Source: Carettochelys insculpta (lineage: Eukaryota > Chordata > Testudines > Carettochelyidae). Taken from it: DNA of 64,000 nucleotides. The stretch lies in contig NC_134137.1 in assembly GCF_033958435.1 (NCBI RefSeq), forward strand, positions 220,761,501 to 220,825,500. Direction: 5' to 3'. Under the pieces are notes generated by a model. The model was given only the letters and a program-made list of their open reading frames with translations, was not told the DNA's origin and did no database searches. Positions 12,180 to 25,100 of the stretch are shown in pieces. Position numbers and translations under genes: made by a program. Each line of letters starts with the position of its first letter. Position 1 is the stretch's first letter.

Positions 12180-12660
12180 TGTGCAATCTCTGTCACTGAA
12201 GACTTTTAAGAACTGGTGGGCAAACACCTGTCAGGGATGATGTAAAAGTGGCTCTCAAACAGGGGTACTCACAGGTCTTCCCTGTGGGCATCAGCATTTA
12301 GATAGTTGACCAGTTTCACAACCTACATAAAAAGCAATTGCAAACTAAAATTTCACTTGCAAGTATTTGTTTATATTCCAATTGATTTATTTAATAATTA
12401 CATGGTTAAAAGAAGAAAACGCTTTTTTATAAGTGTGCTGTGACACTTCTGTGGTTTTATGTCTGGCTTTATAAAAAGTTTTTAAGTAAGGTGGAACTGG
12501 GGGCATATACAAGACAAATCAGACTCTTGAAAAGGGTACAATAGTCTGGAAAGATTGAGAGACATGGGGTAGACATCAGTGAGTCCTGCAACAACTGGGC
12601 TAGATGACCTATTAAAGTCCCTCTCAAGTCCTACCTTTCTATGATTCTGTAATTTTCTAG
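12180..12660 (+). mobile_element. CR1 3' terminus, interrupted
   Basis: CR1 words ACTTTTAAGAACTGGTGGGC and AAACACCTGTCAGGGATGATG at 12205-12245, and GGGCTAGATGACCTATTAAAG through TTCTATGATTCTGTA at 12597-12652, are the conserved CR1 3' end. About 330 bp between them (AAACAGGGGTACTC onward) is an unrelated A/T-rich insertion that I cannot name. Confidence 0.75.
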
Positions 12661-12854
12661 ACCCTTGACACTTCTAGTTTTAAAATTCTGGGCTGAAATC
12701 ATAAGCCCAAAGGAGCCAAACAGAACAACGATTGCCTTCAGTTGGGGCATTGTTTGACTTCAAAGGGCAGGCTTTCTCTCTGATGCCTATTAGACACTGC
12801 ATCACCACTTAAGCATCATTCAATTGATTCCTTCTGGCCTTGGAATCGGTCTAT

Positions 12855-13140
12855 ATTAGTGGCTAAATCAACACTGCTATGATAAACGCAGTGGTGTCAA
12901 TTTAGTGGGTCTGCTGAAGACACATGAAGATGATGGGTGTGCATGCCCCCATCAACATCTGCTTTCCATCTCCCTGAGAGGCAGAAGCTATACTGACAAG
13001 AGAAAATCTCCCATTGACATGGCATCGGGTAGATATCCCTATACGTCAACTTAAGTTATGTTAACTTTGGTTACTTAACTTACGTAACTGAAGTAATATA
13101 ACTTAGATTGACTTACACTATTACTGTAGACTAGCCCTGA
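12855..13140. mobile_element. Harbinger-like MITE fragment
   Basis: AGTGGCTAAATCAACACTGC at the left and GTAGACTAGCCC at the right, with inner AACTTAAGTTATGTTAAC and TAACTTAGATTGACTTA words, resemble the right part of 27483-28405. It is diverged. Confidence 0.5.
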
Positions 13141-13975
13141 AAATGCAAAACTTGAATTGACTTACATAATGAAACAAAAACACACCAGTAACATTTTAAC
13201 CACTACATTGAAATCTTGATTTTCTCAGTCTTTCTTAATTTTTCTGTCCATTTGCAAAAAAACATTAGATGAAAAATACTGTGTTAATGAAATAGTAAGC
13301 ATGAGATTTTAATATGGACAGCCAGAAAATTCCAAATTCTGGTTTCTAATCAAAATATAAGTTAGAGACATTGCTTAAATACATGAGGAAATTCAAATCA
13401 ACCCTATTATATGGTGATATATAAAACACTATTCCTATAAGACATATGACAAAGTTACAGTAGCTATAAAAACTTGACCTTTCAAATCACTCCCCTCTCC
13501 GTCCCATTCACAATAGCAGAATAGAGGATCATGCTTTTTAACGATTGCACTGGCTTAGGTTCAGGATTATATGCATCCTTGAAAGTTGAAATCACTGCAC
13601 TACAAAGACCAAAAAGTTATTAGTGGGGGGTATCAATTGATTATTCTATTGGTTCTTATTTATTCTTCTCCTATTCTATCTATTTAATCAGTGCTTAGTC
13701 TGAAAGCTTCTTGAAGCAAAGACCATCTTTCTTCGATGTTTGGAAAGCACCTAGAAAATTGTATTTATTTATTGTAACATCCACTAAGTATAAACAAAAC
13801 AACTTCACTGTAACCATAATCAAATTTGTCAAATCTTTAAAGAGCTTGGACGTGCACATTCATCCAGTTCTGTTCCTAGAACATCATGGAATGTCTGTCA
13901 CATATGCAACATATTTCCAGGCTTTGATTCCTATTGTCTTGGCTCCTAGTTAAATGATAATTAATGTTACTTCAA
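13141..13975. other. AT-rich intronic stretch without a gene
   Basis: No exon or identifiable element is seen. The 80-codon frame at 13711-13953 has no family resemblance. Confidence 0.4.
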
Positions 13976-14042
13976 AAACAAAACAAACAAACAAACAAAC
14001 ATACAAGCAGTTCCATTGCATCTTAAAGACTAACAAATTTAA
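13976..14042. repeat. (AAAC)n tract and short antisense Penelope tail
   Basis: An (AAAC)n run at about 13976-13999 is followed by AAGCAGTTCCATTGCATC and TTAAAGACTAACAAATT, an antisense copy of the Penelope-like 3' end. Confidence 0.7.
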
Positions 14043-16404
14043 TTACTTACTTACGTTACTTCAAGACAATGCCAGAGTTTAGTCTAAGAAACTCCCTGAT
14101 GGTCCCTGATTTTGCAATAGAACAGAAAAAGTACTTTTAACTCAATATTTTTCTATTACTTCCCTGACTGCTGACTGAATTTTATATTTCATAACAACTT
14201 TTTCTTTAACTATAGAAGATATGCAAACTTGGTCTCTTATCTTTATGAACTTTTCATTTTTAGTTTTCCAGTGTATGGATAAAAACTGATGCATCAACAG
14301 ATCTGAAAACTGAACACCCCTTTCACCACTGCTGAAACACAGCATGGCCATCAATAGTGAATCTTCCCACATGCTATCTCCTCTCACTGTGTATCTAGCC
14401 AGAACTAGAGAAATCCAATTGGTCATCGAAGAAAAGAAAGTATTGGCAGGTCATGTATTGTATTAAGGAGGAAAACTGCCATTATCTTTGGAAAGAAATT
14501 TGGCCCAGCCTGTGACACAATTTTAACTTGGTAAAATTTGGTAGAAGGTGGACCAATTACTAGAATCTGAAACTGTGAAAGAAAAAACTGTGGCAAAAAA
14601 AGATCTTCCACATAAGAAATCTGAGCTCCCTTTCATCAGTTTTGTAGGACCATATCATCATCTTATGACACTAGGGAATTTCTGGACAAGAAAAACTCGG
14701 GATGGCGTTTGTCACTTGTTCTCTCATGCCTGAACTGGCAAGGACCTCCAAGCACAGCGTCAGAACAGGGGAAAGACATGTACACTAACCAATTTATCAA
14801 TTAAACAGTGCCTCATAATTCTAACCAGGAGCTTGAAGAACTAAAACTAATTACATCCTTGCATCTGAGAGGAGGCCTCATGAGAAGAGGTGGGGACAAA
14901 TTTAAAATAATGAAAGGAATGGAAAAATCTTTGGGACTATTAGAGGAAGGTGAATCTCTCTTGTGCCCTATTTCCCCATTGAAATGGTTATTTGCTATGC
15001 TTGAAGAGATTCATAAACATAATGGCTGCCTATAAAAACACCACATATTCTGTCTTGCCTCCAACTGTATTTCCATAAAGAGGAAATGGGATGCTTTCAG
15101 AAGTCCCTGGCAGAATTCAAAACCACAAATACCTCACCCACTTCTCTCAGAACACTGAGTCACGGTGACGTTCTTCCCAACACTCCAGTTTGCCCCACTA
15201 GCCAAAGCCATTCTTTGCTTCAGATAGGCATAGGGAAGTTGCTAGAATGATGCAAGACCCTCTGTATCCGCCAAGGCTGGAATACATTGTCTGCAAGGCA
15301 CTCCTGAACTAGGAGCCAAGCACCTGAGCTCTGATCCCCTACAAGGCAGAGTATTATGCTAACAGCAGACTGACAAACTAGTGAGTACTTTGCTTTTCTA
15401 AGAGACAGCACATCATGACACACTCACTCTTCTGTGGATCATGACATTATCCCCAGGCCCACATCTTCACCCCCACTCCAAGGGCTATATGTTACTATCA
15501 CTCTTGACAGCTGAAGTTTAACTTCTGCTAGCTCTCAGTCATCCCTTTATCTGGCCCCTAGAGTTTCTCTGCATCCTGGCAGACATTTACGGAGCTCTCC
15601 CTCACACTACATATCACATGCCTTTGATCACTGCGTCACGTTCCTGCTGCAGGTACTACGGTTGCTAAGTTCTGGTGCTTTGGCTGCCTAGCAACAGATG
15701 TTTCTTTATTCCAGTCAGGAGAGGATCAGAGAGTCCAGAGATAAAAGCAACAGTGATTTTCCACTGCTTTGTCATTGGATAGGAGCCCTATAAACGATCC
15801 ACTGTAATTTAGACAGCTTCTAAAAAGGGACTCTGTCCTAAAATTAACTGGGTGTGAACTCGAAGTTAGATTCAAGACTCTGATAGCCACTCAGCCCACA
15901 AAAAAGCTCCCTGGCTCAGTCATAGTTAAACTGAACTGCGTCTTCCAACACAAGGTTTAGCGTGCCATTTTTCTGCAATACGTTAACATATGAAGTCTGC
16001 AGGGAAAAAAATCAGTTGGGAATAGGATCAGAAAGTGTATCATAAATTCAATCAAAGATCGCAGGGGTAGGGAAGACAGAAACCTCTCTGTAAGCTCAAG
16101 CACTTAAATGTTTTGATACAACTGCACATCATTGTACTCATGTAATGAGCTGATTATGTTCATGGAAATTAGATAATCATGTTCAAAGCCTGGAAACTGG
16201 AAAGGCTTATTTTTAGTTGCTCTAGATTAAAAACTTGTACAATTTGAAATCGAGTCTCTCCCTGCTGTCTGAAAACTTCTGCTGCTCTGACGCTCCATTA
16301 ATCTGTCTCTCAGTGTCTTTGTCCATGCCACTCCTAACAGGGCCGGAAGGCTCTACAGGATTGCCTTTTTCCTCCAATGGTCATATTTCTACCCTCACTC
16401 CCCC
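14043..16404. other. Intronic stretch without a gene
   Basis: Several 60-95 codon frames occur on both strands (for example 14142-14426 minus, 14808-15035 plus). None shows a known domain, paired splice sites or NDK motifs, so I call none. Confidence 0.45.
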
Positions 16405-16732
16405 GGCTGTGTCTACACTAGCCCTCTTTTTCGAAGGGGGCGCGGTAATCAGCCTGAGCAGAGAATACTAATGAAGTGCTGCAAAGAATATTCAGCACCT
16501 CATTAGGCTAATTCTCCCCACAGCAACTTCGAAGTTGCAAACTTCAAAGCACTGGCATGCTATGTGGCCACGGGTACTTTGACGTGCCCGCGGCTACACA
16601 GCATTCCAGTGTGCTGTGGGGAGAATTAGCCTAGTGAGGTGCTGCACAGTCATTGCAGCACTTTATTAGTATTCTCCGCTCAGGCTGATTACCATGCCCC
16701 CTTCAAAGAAGGGGGCTAGTGTAGACACAGCC
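16405..16732. mobile_element. Foldback MITE, near-complete palindrome of 328 bp
   Basis: The left end GGCTGTGTCTACACTAGCC is inverse to the right end GGCTAGTGTAGACACAGCC. Inner pairs continue inward: GCCTGAGCAGAGAATACTAA with its inverse near 16665, TTAGGCTAATTCTCCCCACA with TGTGGGGAGAATTAGCCTA near 16614, and a centre near 16568. The same family occurs at 58131-58527 and 32625-32859. It carries no coding sequence. Its ends and relatives suggest a Harbinger-type MITE. Confidence 0.85.
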
Positions 16733-17100
16733 CCTGACCCATTAGAAAAGTTAGAGGCTTTTGAGAGGCATTGATATTTTGTGCCAAAAAGTGAAATGTC
16801 CGCTTGCAAAGCATCATGCCCTCTCACACATGCAACTTTGCCAATCAGACCACATTTTATTTAGCTCCCATGTTATCCATGTTCACTGTTCTACGAGGAG
16901 AGATGTTGCTGGTCTCCTAATAATTTCTCAATGGTTAAATGAGGAAGGGATGTGCCACCTAATGTTATCTAATCCTTGTGCCTTCTTGAGACTAAGTAAT
17001 TCAGCCATTTTCCTACAACTCTCCCCACCTGTACATACACCTCCTGATGAGGCCTGTCTGCCTCCTCCTGCTCTCCACCTTCTGCAGCTACTGCACTTAC

Positions 17101-17412
17101 AGGTTGAACCTCTCTAATCTGAAACTCTCTCGCGCAGCAACATCCATAATCCAGCATGATTTTAGTTAGCCAGATGACCACTTATCATAGGTGTGGCCAA
17201 GTTGCCCATGGTCCCAAAAGTTTGTTTACAGCCACAAGTCCTGGCTCTCAGTGTTCTGTGCTGTTATTTAGCTGTAATTTACCATTAAATGTCTTCTAAC
17301 AGCCCAGTAAGCAGTGGAAGTGTTGGTAATGGCTAGACAATATTGGCCTCCTGAAGTCCAGCAAATTCTCTCATCCAGTCCCGACGGTGCTGGACAAGAG
17401 AGGTTCAACCTG
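17101..17412. mobile_element. Tigger-like MITE (CAGGTTGAACC family), 312 bp
   Basis: The ends CAGGTTGAACCTCTCT and AGAGAGGTTCAACCTG are exact or near-exact inverses. A TA lies at the left border and TG at the right, consistent with a decayed TA duplication. Copies occur at 37301-37566, 44908-45226 and 47699-48009. Assignment to TcMar/Tigger rests on the TA target and CAGGTTGA ends. Confidence 0.8.
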
Positions 17413-17645
17413 TGCTACTCAGGCCGAAGCCAGGGTTCACCTGCTTATCTCCCAACCCTCTGCTCATCTCACTGGCAAAGAGGCTCCCTAAGTGGCTCAT
17501 CAGCTCCATCGCTCCAACTGCTGCAGATAACCCTTTAAGTGGCTTGCTTACCTCCTCCTGTCTCAGCCCATGGCTGTGGTTATGGGTAAACGTTCAGATG
17601 CTAAAGGGAAGGTGAAGTATCACAAAGTACTGTAATATGCTAACC

Positions 17646-18343
17646 CAGTGGTTCCCAAACTTTTCGGCATCACGTCCCCCCTTTGATTTTTGAGAAACCC
17701 TCACACCCCATCACCTCTTTACCATCATCCAACCCCGCTTTAACAAAAAATTCATTAAATAATTTAAAATAAACAAAATATTAATATAAAATATTATTTA
17801 AAATTAAAACTAAGCACAAATAGTTGTTCTTGGCCCAAAAATTTAATAAAAACATAATTTAACATGAGAAACAAATTAATGTGAAAGATGGATGACACTG
17901 CATTTTCTTCATAAATTGGGAAATCCTAGGAGACCAACTATGGACCATCCAGGCTAATGGCACAGGCCCCACCATGTGGATGCCTGGTGCAGCCCAAGCT
18001 GGCCAGCTGCCTGAGACCCACGTTGCCATTGATGCCCGCTGAAGCCCCTCCCTTCCCCCAACGCCAGGCACTGCTAGACCCCCCCCCCAACCCCATCCTC
18101 CTCCTCTCCCCCACCCACACCTGCTCACCTTAGCAGGAAGCAGCTAGTTCCAAGTGGGCCTTTGCTGGCTGCCTGCTTTTTATAGCAGCTGAGCTGGGTT
18201 GCCCATGTGAAATGGCAGGGGCTGAGTGTCAGAAGCAAAGGCTGGCTCTTTCTTGGGGTTGGGGGGGAAAACAGAGGGAGCTGGGTAACCTTGCACCCCC
18301 CACCCCCCGGAATTTCTTCATGCCCCCTGTTTGGGAAATCATG
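17646..18343. mobile_element. hAT-like element, 698 bp
   Basis: The left end is CAGTGGTTCCCAAACTTTT, and the right end TTTGGGAAATCATG is its decayed inverse. Flanks TGCTAACC and TGCTAAAC match at 7 of 8. The interior has an A/T-rich left half and a C-rich right half and no transposase. Confidence 0.85.
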
Positions 18344-18359
18344 TGCTAAACTCTAACTG

Positions 18360-18678
18360 AAGCAAAATCAATAGGTGTTGAAAGCTAAGTTTATGCATCT
18401 TGAAAGCTGAGAATTTAATTGCAAAACAAACTCAGAGCTAAAGCTCCCAACAGCAAGTTCAAGGCTGGCACACTGCCCTTTACAACAGGCTCTTTCATCA
18501 CAGGATACAAGGTAATATAAAACACTATATTTAAGGTAATCAAGATGCCACTGTGGCACTGCTATTATTTGCATCTTAGGTTAAATGAGGAGGGGGAAGG
18601 AGGCCCATAAGAGGACAGGCCCAGAGGAATTAAATCCGCTCCCCAGTAATTGGCCTGGTCATAGGCAGCACGTAGGAG
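18360..18678. other. Intronic stretch without a gene
   Basis: Nothing is recognised here. Confidence 0.35.
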
Positions 18679-19305
18679 GCAGGGTGACCAGGTGTCCAGT
18701 TTTCAATCAGAACACCCAGTCAAAATGGGACCATGATGGTTCCAGGCTTTTAAAAGTCAGGTTGGAAGTGCTGCACAGCTGAGGGGGACTATTCCCTACC
18801 TGTCTTAGGGCACCATGTTGTACCCCAGAAGCAGCCAGTAGGTCCAGCTCCATGGTGGAGGGGCCCTGAGGCTCTACATGCTGCCTCACTACCCTGAGAA
18901 TGGGCTCTGCACTCCCATGGGCCAGTTCCAAGCCGACAAGAATGGTGTGTGGGGACAGGGGGAGAGGCAGTGTTTGCAGGTGAGTGCAGTATTCACAGCG
19001 TTGCAGAGCTGCCTGCCTTTGTCCAGTCTTGGAGTTGGACCTGCTGGCTGTTTCCAGAGTGCAGCACAGTGCCCCAGGAAAGGCAGGCAGGGAGCCTAAG
19101 TGCTGCTGTTCCAGAGCCATCCAAGGTAAACCTGAGACCCCAGCCCCTACCCCAGAGCACCTCTTGAAACTCCACATGCCAGAGGAGGGAGACAGCAGAA
19201 GGATGGAACCCCTGATAAATGTGAGGAAGAGGGGACAATGCAGTATCATCAGACTAGGTACAGAGGGTTTCTGGGTGGAGACGTGGGATGGTCACATGTC
19301 CCACA
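18679..19305. repeat. Candidate DNA transposon with CAGGGTGACCAG end
   Basis: CAGGGTGACCAGGTGTCCAG at the left is a familiar end of an amniote DNA-transposon family. A decayed inverse (GATGGTCACATGTCCC) is near 19290-19302. The GC-rich interior produces overlapping open frames on both strands (the longest 180 codons on minus at 18707-19249), which I regard as composition artefacts. Confidence 0.5.
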
Positions 19306-20920
19306 CCTTTAGTTTGCTCCCCCCAGTATCAGGAGCCACAAGTCAATTATGGGCCCAGTTAAGTGGGCTGAGCACTAGAGAAGCCTGTGGGCCATGTAGG
19401 GAAAGATTCCTTTCTTTTTAGGCTGAACAGTTGAAGAATAGTTGCTTTCCCTGAGACACTCCAAACCAAAGGTAGAAGGTGGCTCCCACTGTGGTACAAG
19501 CAACTCATCCCTCCACCATATCCAAATGTCTGCCTAATCCCCAAACTTCTGGAGAGTTGCCCAAACCCGCTTCTAAAAGCTCATGACTTTCTAGGTTGCC
19601 ATAACCTATGGGTTTCGCACCAGAAAAGTGACACTGGAGAGAACAGAGAGGAAATGGAGAGCCTAAGCAAGCTACAAAGAAGGCAGGAATTGAACTGCAT
19701 CATTCTCACTTGTTTTCCTGGTCTGAACTAGGGTGCAGGATGGGAAAGAAGTAGAGAGAAGAGGCTGTTCAATTTAGATGTGTAGCAGCTATGTTTCTGC
19801 CTTACCAACCAATTACAGTGGGTGGGAGAGAAAGTACTACAGAAGTGTAATGGATCTTCTGACTTGACTCGACCCTAGTCCTTTTATCTTTTTGGCTGCT
19901 AAGGTGGGTTCCACCTCACACAAAGGTGTACACTCATCCCGTGCAACACCGAAACACTTCCCTGTCACCCACTCCCAGTGAAGCCACTCCAATTATGGTG
20001 CTTACTGTGGACTAGGGGGCAAGATCTGTCCATTAGCAACATAGAAAGGCCTGTATGGAGACTAAGAAAGAGGACAAAAGGACCTAGGTGGGGACTTAAA
20101 GATATGCAGAATGTCAAAAGAAGAGGACTAAAAAGGGATGGCACTCCTGATGTTTCATTAGAAACAGCCATGTACTCCTTTAGGTAATAATTATCCACAA
20201 AAGTTTAAAAAAAAGCCTAGTTCAAACCCTTTATTTTGTAATTTCAAACTTATTCAGTATGACAATTTTGCCAGCTGCTTTTTTGCCCTCATCAAACATT
20301 TACAATAGCGAATATGCCAATCTGTCTATGATTAAAGCCCTGGGCTGCTGGTGCCAAATCACTCTGTCTGAGCTGCATAGCCAAGCTTTCAATAGCAGGT
20401 ACTATGCAAGGCCTCAGAGATAAAAGGCAAGTTAGCAGCAGCAGGCTCAAGACTCTTTCTTGGAAAAGCCATTGTTTACAGCAAGTTTTCCAGCTACCCC
20501 ACTTAAGAGCCAGAGAACACTACTGCCCCTCCTCTGCTTCCTCTTCAGCTTTCACAAAGGAGGTATGCCTAAAACGATGCAGTGCCCTGAAGACTTCTTG
20601 GGAAGGTCTCTATCTCTCACATATTACATCTTCATACAAACATCTTTGGCACGTAGAGCCAAAACACTGTATTATTTTACTGTAAGCATTGGTCCTATTT
20701 GGATGGCTTCAGCTGAAAGCCAGGGAATGATGTGGAATTATCTGTGGTTATGTGTGGACATCAAGCTTTTCTAATGAGCACATGACAACACGGCATTCCA
20801 CAACACAGATGACATTATTAACGTGTTTTCATTGAGCTACAAATTGAAACAACTTTACATTCAAGTATTTTTTGTTCAACAGGAGCTCAAACTTCTGCTA
20901 TAAGATTCATATTTCCTAAG
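19306..20920. other. Intronic stretch without a gene
   Basis: No supported exon. Frames at 20404-20774 do not match any family I know. Confidence 0.4.
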
Positions 20921-20922
20921 TA

Positions 20923-21596
20923 CAGTAAACCCCGGATTTTATGGATGCCCATTTAGCAGACTATGGGAACGACAGACAACCCCATTTTTCCTGAAGTCCA
21001 CCAGGGTCTGCAAAATCCTAAATTCCACCTCCCCACACAAAAAAAGTTAAGGGAGCCTCTGGTGGGAGAAGCGTGTGACGGCTCCCACAGGAGCAGCAGC
21101 TTCTCCAGGCAATGCAGTGACCCCTCCAGCTGCACACGGCAACACACCTCCACCTGCGTGGCTAGGTCCATTACGCCATGCACAGGGGGGTGCCTCCAGC
21201 CATGCAGTGAGATTCTGCCAGCCGTGTGCAGGGGGTGCCTCCAGCCACGTGGTGAGGTCCTGTCACTATGTGCAGTGGGGCGCCTCCAACTGCGCGCAAC
21301 AAGGCTCCTGCAACTGTGTGTGGCGGGGTGCCTCCAGCCACGTATGGTAGCGTCCCAGCTGCAGTCTGGCAGCTCCAGCAGCAAGGCAGGTTCCAGTGGT
21401 TCTGGCTCCAGCAGCTGCGATCTGGTGAATCCCAGGTGTTTTTTTTGTTGTTTTTTTTTTTGGCGGGGGGAGGGAGAGGGAGGGATTGGGGGAGCCTAGT
21501 GGGGGTGGTTGAGTAGTAAGCCCTTGTATTTAATGGACATTCTGGTTTAACAAACACCCCTCTCCCCCATTAGCCCATTAAATCGAGGGTTTACTG
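20923..21596. mobile_element. Tigger-like MITE with CAGTAAACCC ends, 674 bp
   Basis: The element is bounded by TA on both sides (20921-20922, 21597-21598). Ends CAGTAAACCCCGGATTTTA and TAAATCGAGGGTTTACTG are inverse. The interior is GC-rich and composed of imperfect GTGCCTCCAGCCACG-type repeats, which create long but meaningless frames on both strands (178 and 143 codons). No transposase is present. Confidence 0.85.
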
Positions 21597-21599
21597 TAC

Positions 21600-22001
21600 T
21601 GACATTAAAGTATAAACACACACTGTGGAAGAACTCTGGACATAAATGTGGTGTATGCAGATAAGTAGATTTAGGAAAAAATGTTTTAAGTCTGTCTCCC
21701 GTGTAATGCACCTTTTTTGTTATGTGAAGACTGAGGCAATTTGAGATGGTTGTTACAGAGTGAGTGACACTCTTTCATGGAGATTTATATTTGCTTTTGT
21801 TTTCCTCAGTCTAACATAGAATTTATCCAAATGATTTGCTCTCTGAGGACAGAAAGCTTAGGATGAATAAATTATGTAAAATGCTGTGATTGTTTAACAC
21901 CACACTTCCAAGTCAGTAGTGAAATATACATCCTCCTGACCCTGCAAACTTTTACTCCCCCAAATTAGTAATATCAGAACGATCACACCCATGTTACCTA
22001 C
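21600..22001. other. NME7 intron just after the donor of the last visible exon
   Basis: No further feature. The intron beginning with GTAGGT at 22001 runs toward position 1 and is at least 22 kb unless a 3' exon was missed. Confidence 0.5.
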
Positions 22002-22107
22002 CTTCATTGACAGCATGAGGCTTAATAATGCAGCAAGTACAGTTTGTAAATTTTGCACTATTGGCTGGACCACGACCTCCACTTGAAGGAAAGAACAACT
22101 CCAGCTC
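22002..22107 (-). CDS. NME7: NME7 exon, inter-domain linker and start of second NDK domain
   Basis: The exon is 106 nt (35 codons plus 1 nt). It starts after a pyrimidine-poor AAACACAG acceptor and ends with a GTAGGT donor. It reads [20 protein letters not shown], then [15 protein letters not shown]. The linker LFFPSSGG and the second-domain lysine motif IIKPHAV (Lys codon 22021-22023) identify the NME7 domain boundary. The rest of the second domain (helix, second active-site motif, C-terminus) should follow at lower coordinates, but I could not find those exons down to position 1. Confidence 0.95.
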
Positions 22108-25100
22108 CTGTGTTTAAATGAAATTCAAAATATTTAGTGTTACATAATTGCACGTCTCAGATCTTTAGAACACACAGTATTGTTCTGTGATAGTCTCAGC
22201 CTCATCCAGTGATATAGTACTATAAGAACACCTATATCTAAGAACATAAGAATGACCATATTGCATCAGACCAGAGGTCCACCTTGCCCAAAGTGTTGTC
22301 TTCGGAGAGTGGCCAATGCCTGATGCTCCAGAGAGAATGAACAGAACAGGTAATTATCAAGTAATTCATTTCCTGTAGTTTATTCCCAGATACCGGCAAA
22401 CAGAAGCTAGGGACACCATACCTGCCCACTGTGGCTAATACCAATTGATGGACCTATCCTCAAAGAATTCGTCTAGTGCTTTTTGAGACCCTGTTATACT
22501 CGTAGCCTTCATAACATCCTCTGTGCATTATGTGAAGAAATACTTTCTTTTGTTTGTTTTAAACCTGCTGCCTACTAATTTCATTTGGTAACTCCGAGTT
22601 CTTGTGTTATGAGAAAGAGTAAACAACATTTCTTTATCTACTTCCTCCACACCAGTCAGGATTTTATAGACCTCAATCATATCCCCTCCTTAGTTGTCTC
22701 TTTTCCAAGCTAAAAAGTCCCACATGTATAATCTTTCTTCATATGGAAGCTGTTCCATACCTCTATTCATTTTTGTTGCCCTTTTCTGAACATTTTCCAA
22801 TTACAATATATCTTTTCGGAGATGGCATGACCGCATCTGCATGCAGTATTCAGGATGTGGGCATACTCTGGATTTACACAGACCCACATGCTCTGGCTGC
22901 CAGGGTAAGCAGAATAGCCCTGCACCAAAGAGCAGGACCCCAGAAACCTAACATCCCAGCACATGTTCTGATCAATCCACTTTTCCAGCTGCTCCTTTTG
23001 TTTCCTTTGCTCACTGACGACTCCATGCCTTCCTTCTATGTACTTCATCCACTGTACTCAGAATAACCTGCCAGTGAATGTTAACAAATCGCCCAGAAAA
23101 TGGCCTGCAGTAAGGTATGTTAGTCAACTTATAAAAAAGGAATTTGAGTAATGTCCTTTTAAAGGAAATAACCTGAAGATGTTACCACAAACATGTTCCT
23201 TGTATAAGAGTCTCAGGCTAAACCTAATGTCCTTGGGCTCTCTCTCCGTTACTTAGTACTGCATTTCAGAAGGAATTAAGCTGAAATTAGATTTTCCTAC
23301 TCAATAACCCTTGCTTCTATGATGATTGTGATTCCTATCTAAACAAAGGGCCAAACACCACAACTTACCATTTCTTTCAAAGAAAAGAAAAAACACCCTT
23401 TTTGTTTGCTGCTGTCAAGTGTATGCTTATTTTAAGTATTTACATCTATCTGAGGCAACAGGTCAATGTATAAGATCTTCTTATAGATAGTGAAGAGCAT
23501 GTTTCAAAAATTATTCTGCTCTGTTGCTATTGACTACTGTTAACTTTAAATAAAACCAGCAGTCTCCATAGGCCACAACACCAGGAAAAAACAAAATAAG
23601 AGAAAATATTTACAAGTGCTATATACACACCGCATAAATATTTTAATTGCTATATACAAAACAAATTCCTGAAAGAACAGTAAGGCCAGGTCTATGCTGG
23701 CACTTTGCAGTGCTGTAAGGTTCTGGCTCAGGGGTGTGAAACACACACACATACACAGCATAGCAAGTTAGTGTTATAAAGCACAAATGTGAACCAGGTA
23801 ACAGCACTGGGAGCCATGATCCTAGAGCTGTTAGCTACTCCTCCTGTCCAAGACATTTACACAGAATGCTGAAACCATATTAAAAGCTGAATCCTACTAA
23901 CTTCTTTGGCATCTGGTAGGTAGCCATCTACAATTGTATGGCTCCTGCCCATTAAATTCATAACCCTAATTGCTGTGTCAGAGATAAACTATAATTCTCA
24001 CAAGGTAAAGAAGAAAAAAAAAAAAGCAAAAAGTTGTATAAATTTATATGCAAGTCTACCAAAACAGCAAGCTAAGCATTTTCAGTTATAAGGAGAGTTA
24101 AAAAAATAGCTGGCCTTTCAAAAGTAATTACTATAATGACAAAAAGTAGCATTTCTCAAATAATTAAATGCACAAAAAGTAAAGCAAGAATCTTATCAAC
24201 AGAAAACATGCACTTACTTCTCTAACTAAAATCCTGTGTTAACAGATAATTCTTCCTACAGCCTTTCTTCAGAGGGTGCTTTTCAACTGCGCTGGCAGTA
24301 TTCCAGAGCAGAAATACAGGGTGTAGCTACACTACAAGGGCTGCAGCAGCACAGCTGAGGCAATGCAACTATGCCATTTCAACAGAAACTTGCTGTAGAG
24401 GTGGACGTATTTCTCCTGTCACAGAAGTACTTTCTTCCATCAACCTAGTTGTGTTTACACCAGAGCTTAGAGGCTGACCTAAGTACATCCTTCGGGGGTG
24501 TGAAATTTTCACACAACCAAATGACACATCTAGGTCACCCTATGTTTTAGGTGGAGACTGGACCACACTTTGACTCTCATCTCTCCAAGTGAAGACAACC
24601 CAAGCTTTCAATCTTACATACTCAACCCACAAGCACATACAACCACTGGGACAAAGGGGCTTACTAGCATCTGGTTGTGATTTTTAGCTGGCCTGACCAA
24701 TTCAGTGTACTACCTCGCTAATATCATAAACTGTACCTAAAAGGTGCCAGATAAGAGATCTATAGAAAGTTAACAACATACTGATCATTAAATGTTATTG
24801 TGTGGTGTATGTATGCAAAATTACAAGCACATTGGAAATTACATTCTTAAAGTGTGTCTGCAAGGCAGGGTTGACATTACCTCCACACAACACAAAGCAA
24901 CACATTTCTGCCCTGCTCAAAAGTACTTCCAGAATATGTTAAGAAACCATGGAAATATATTTACACAAGAGGCGAACAAAAGCATCAAGGCAACAAGGGG
25001 GAAGATAACCACAACATCATGGCAGAGGGAGGAGGGCTGCAGGAATCATATCAGTTCCCATGGGTAGAAGACACCAGTCAGGAGCTCTCTCCATCAGAGT

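Noticed and set aside
18707..19249. 180-codon minus-strand open frame
   Set aside because: It lies in GC-rich sequence with overlapping open frames in other phases, next to a transposon-like end. It has no domain, no splice pattern and no conserved motif.
20963..21499. 178-codon plus frame and 143-codon minus frame
   Set aside because: Both lie inside the Tigger-like MITE 20923-21596 and arise from imperfect GC-rich repeats; low complexity Cys, Ser and Gly content is an artefact.
1..22001. Possible NME7 3' exons for the second NDK domain
   Set aside because: I looked for minus-strand matches to the expected second-domain motifs (such as AMEI and the second active-site His) and found none that had splice sites.
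21894..22082. 62-codon minus frame overlapping the NME7 exon
   Set aside because: It is a different frame from the NME7 reading and crosses the donor site; a shadow of the real exon.
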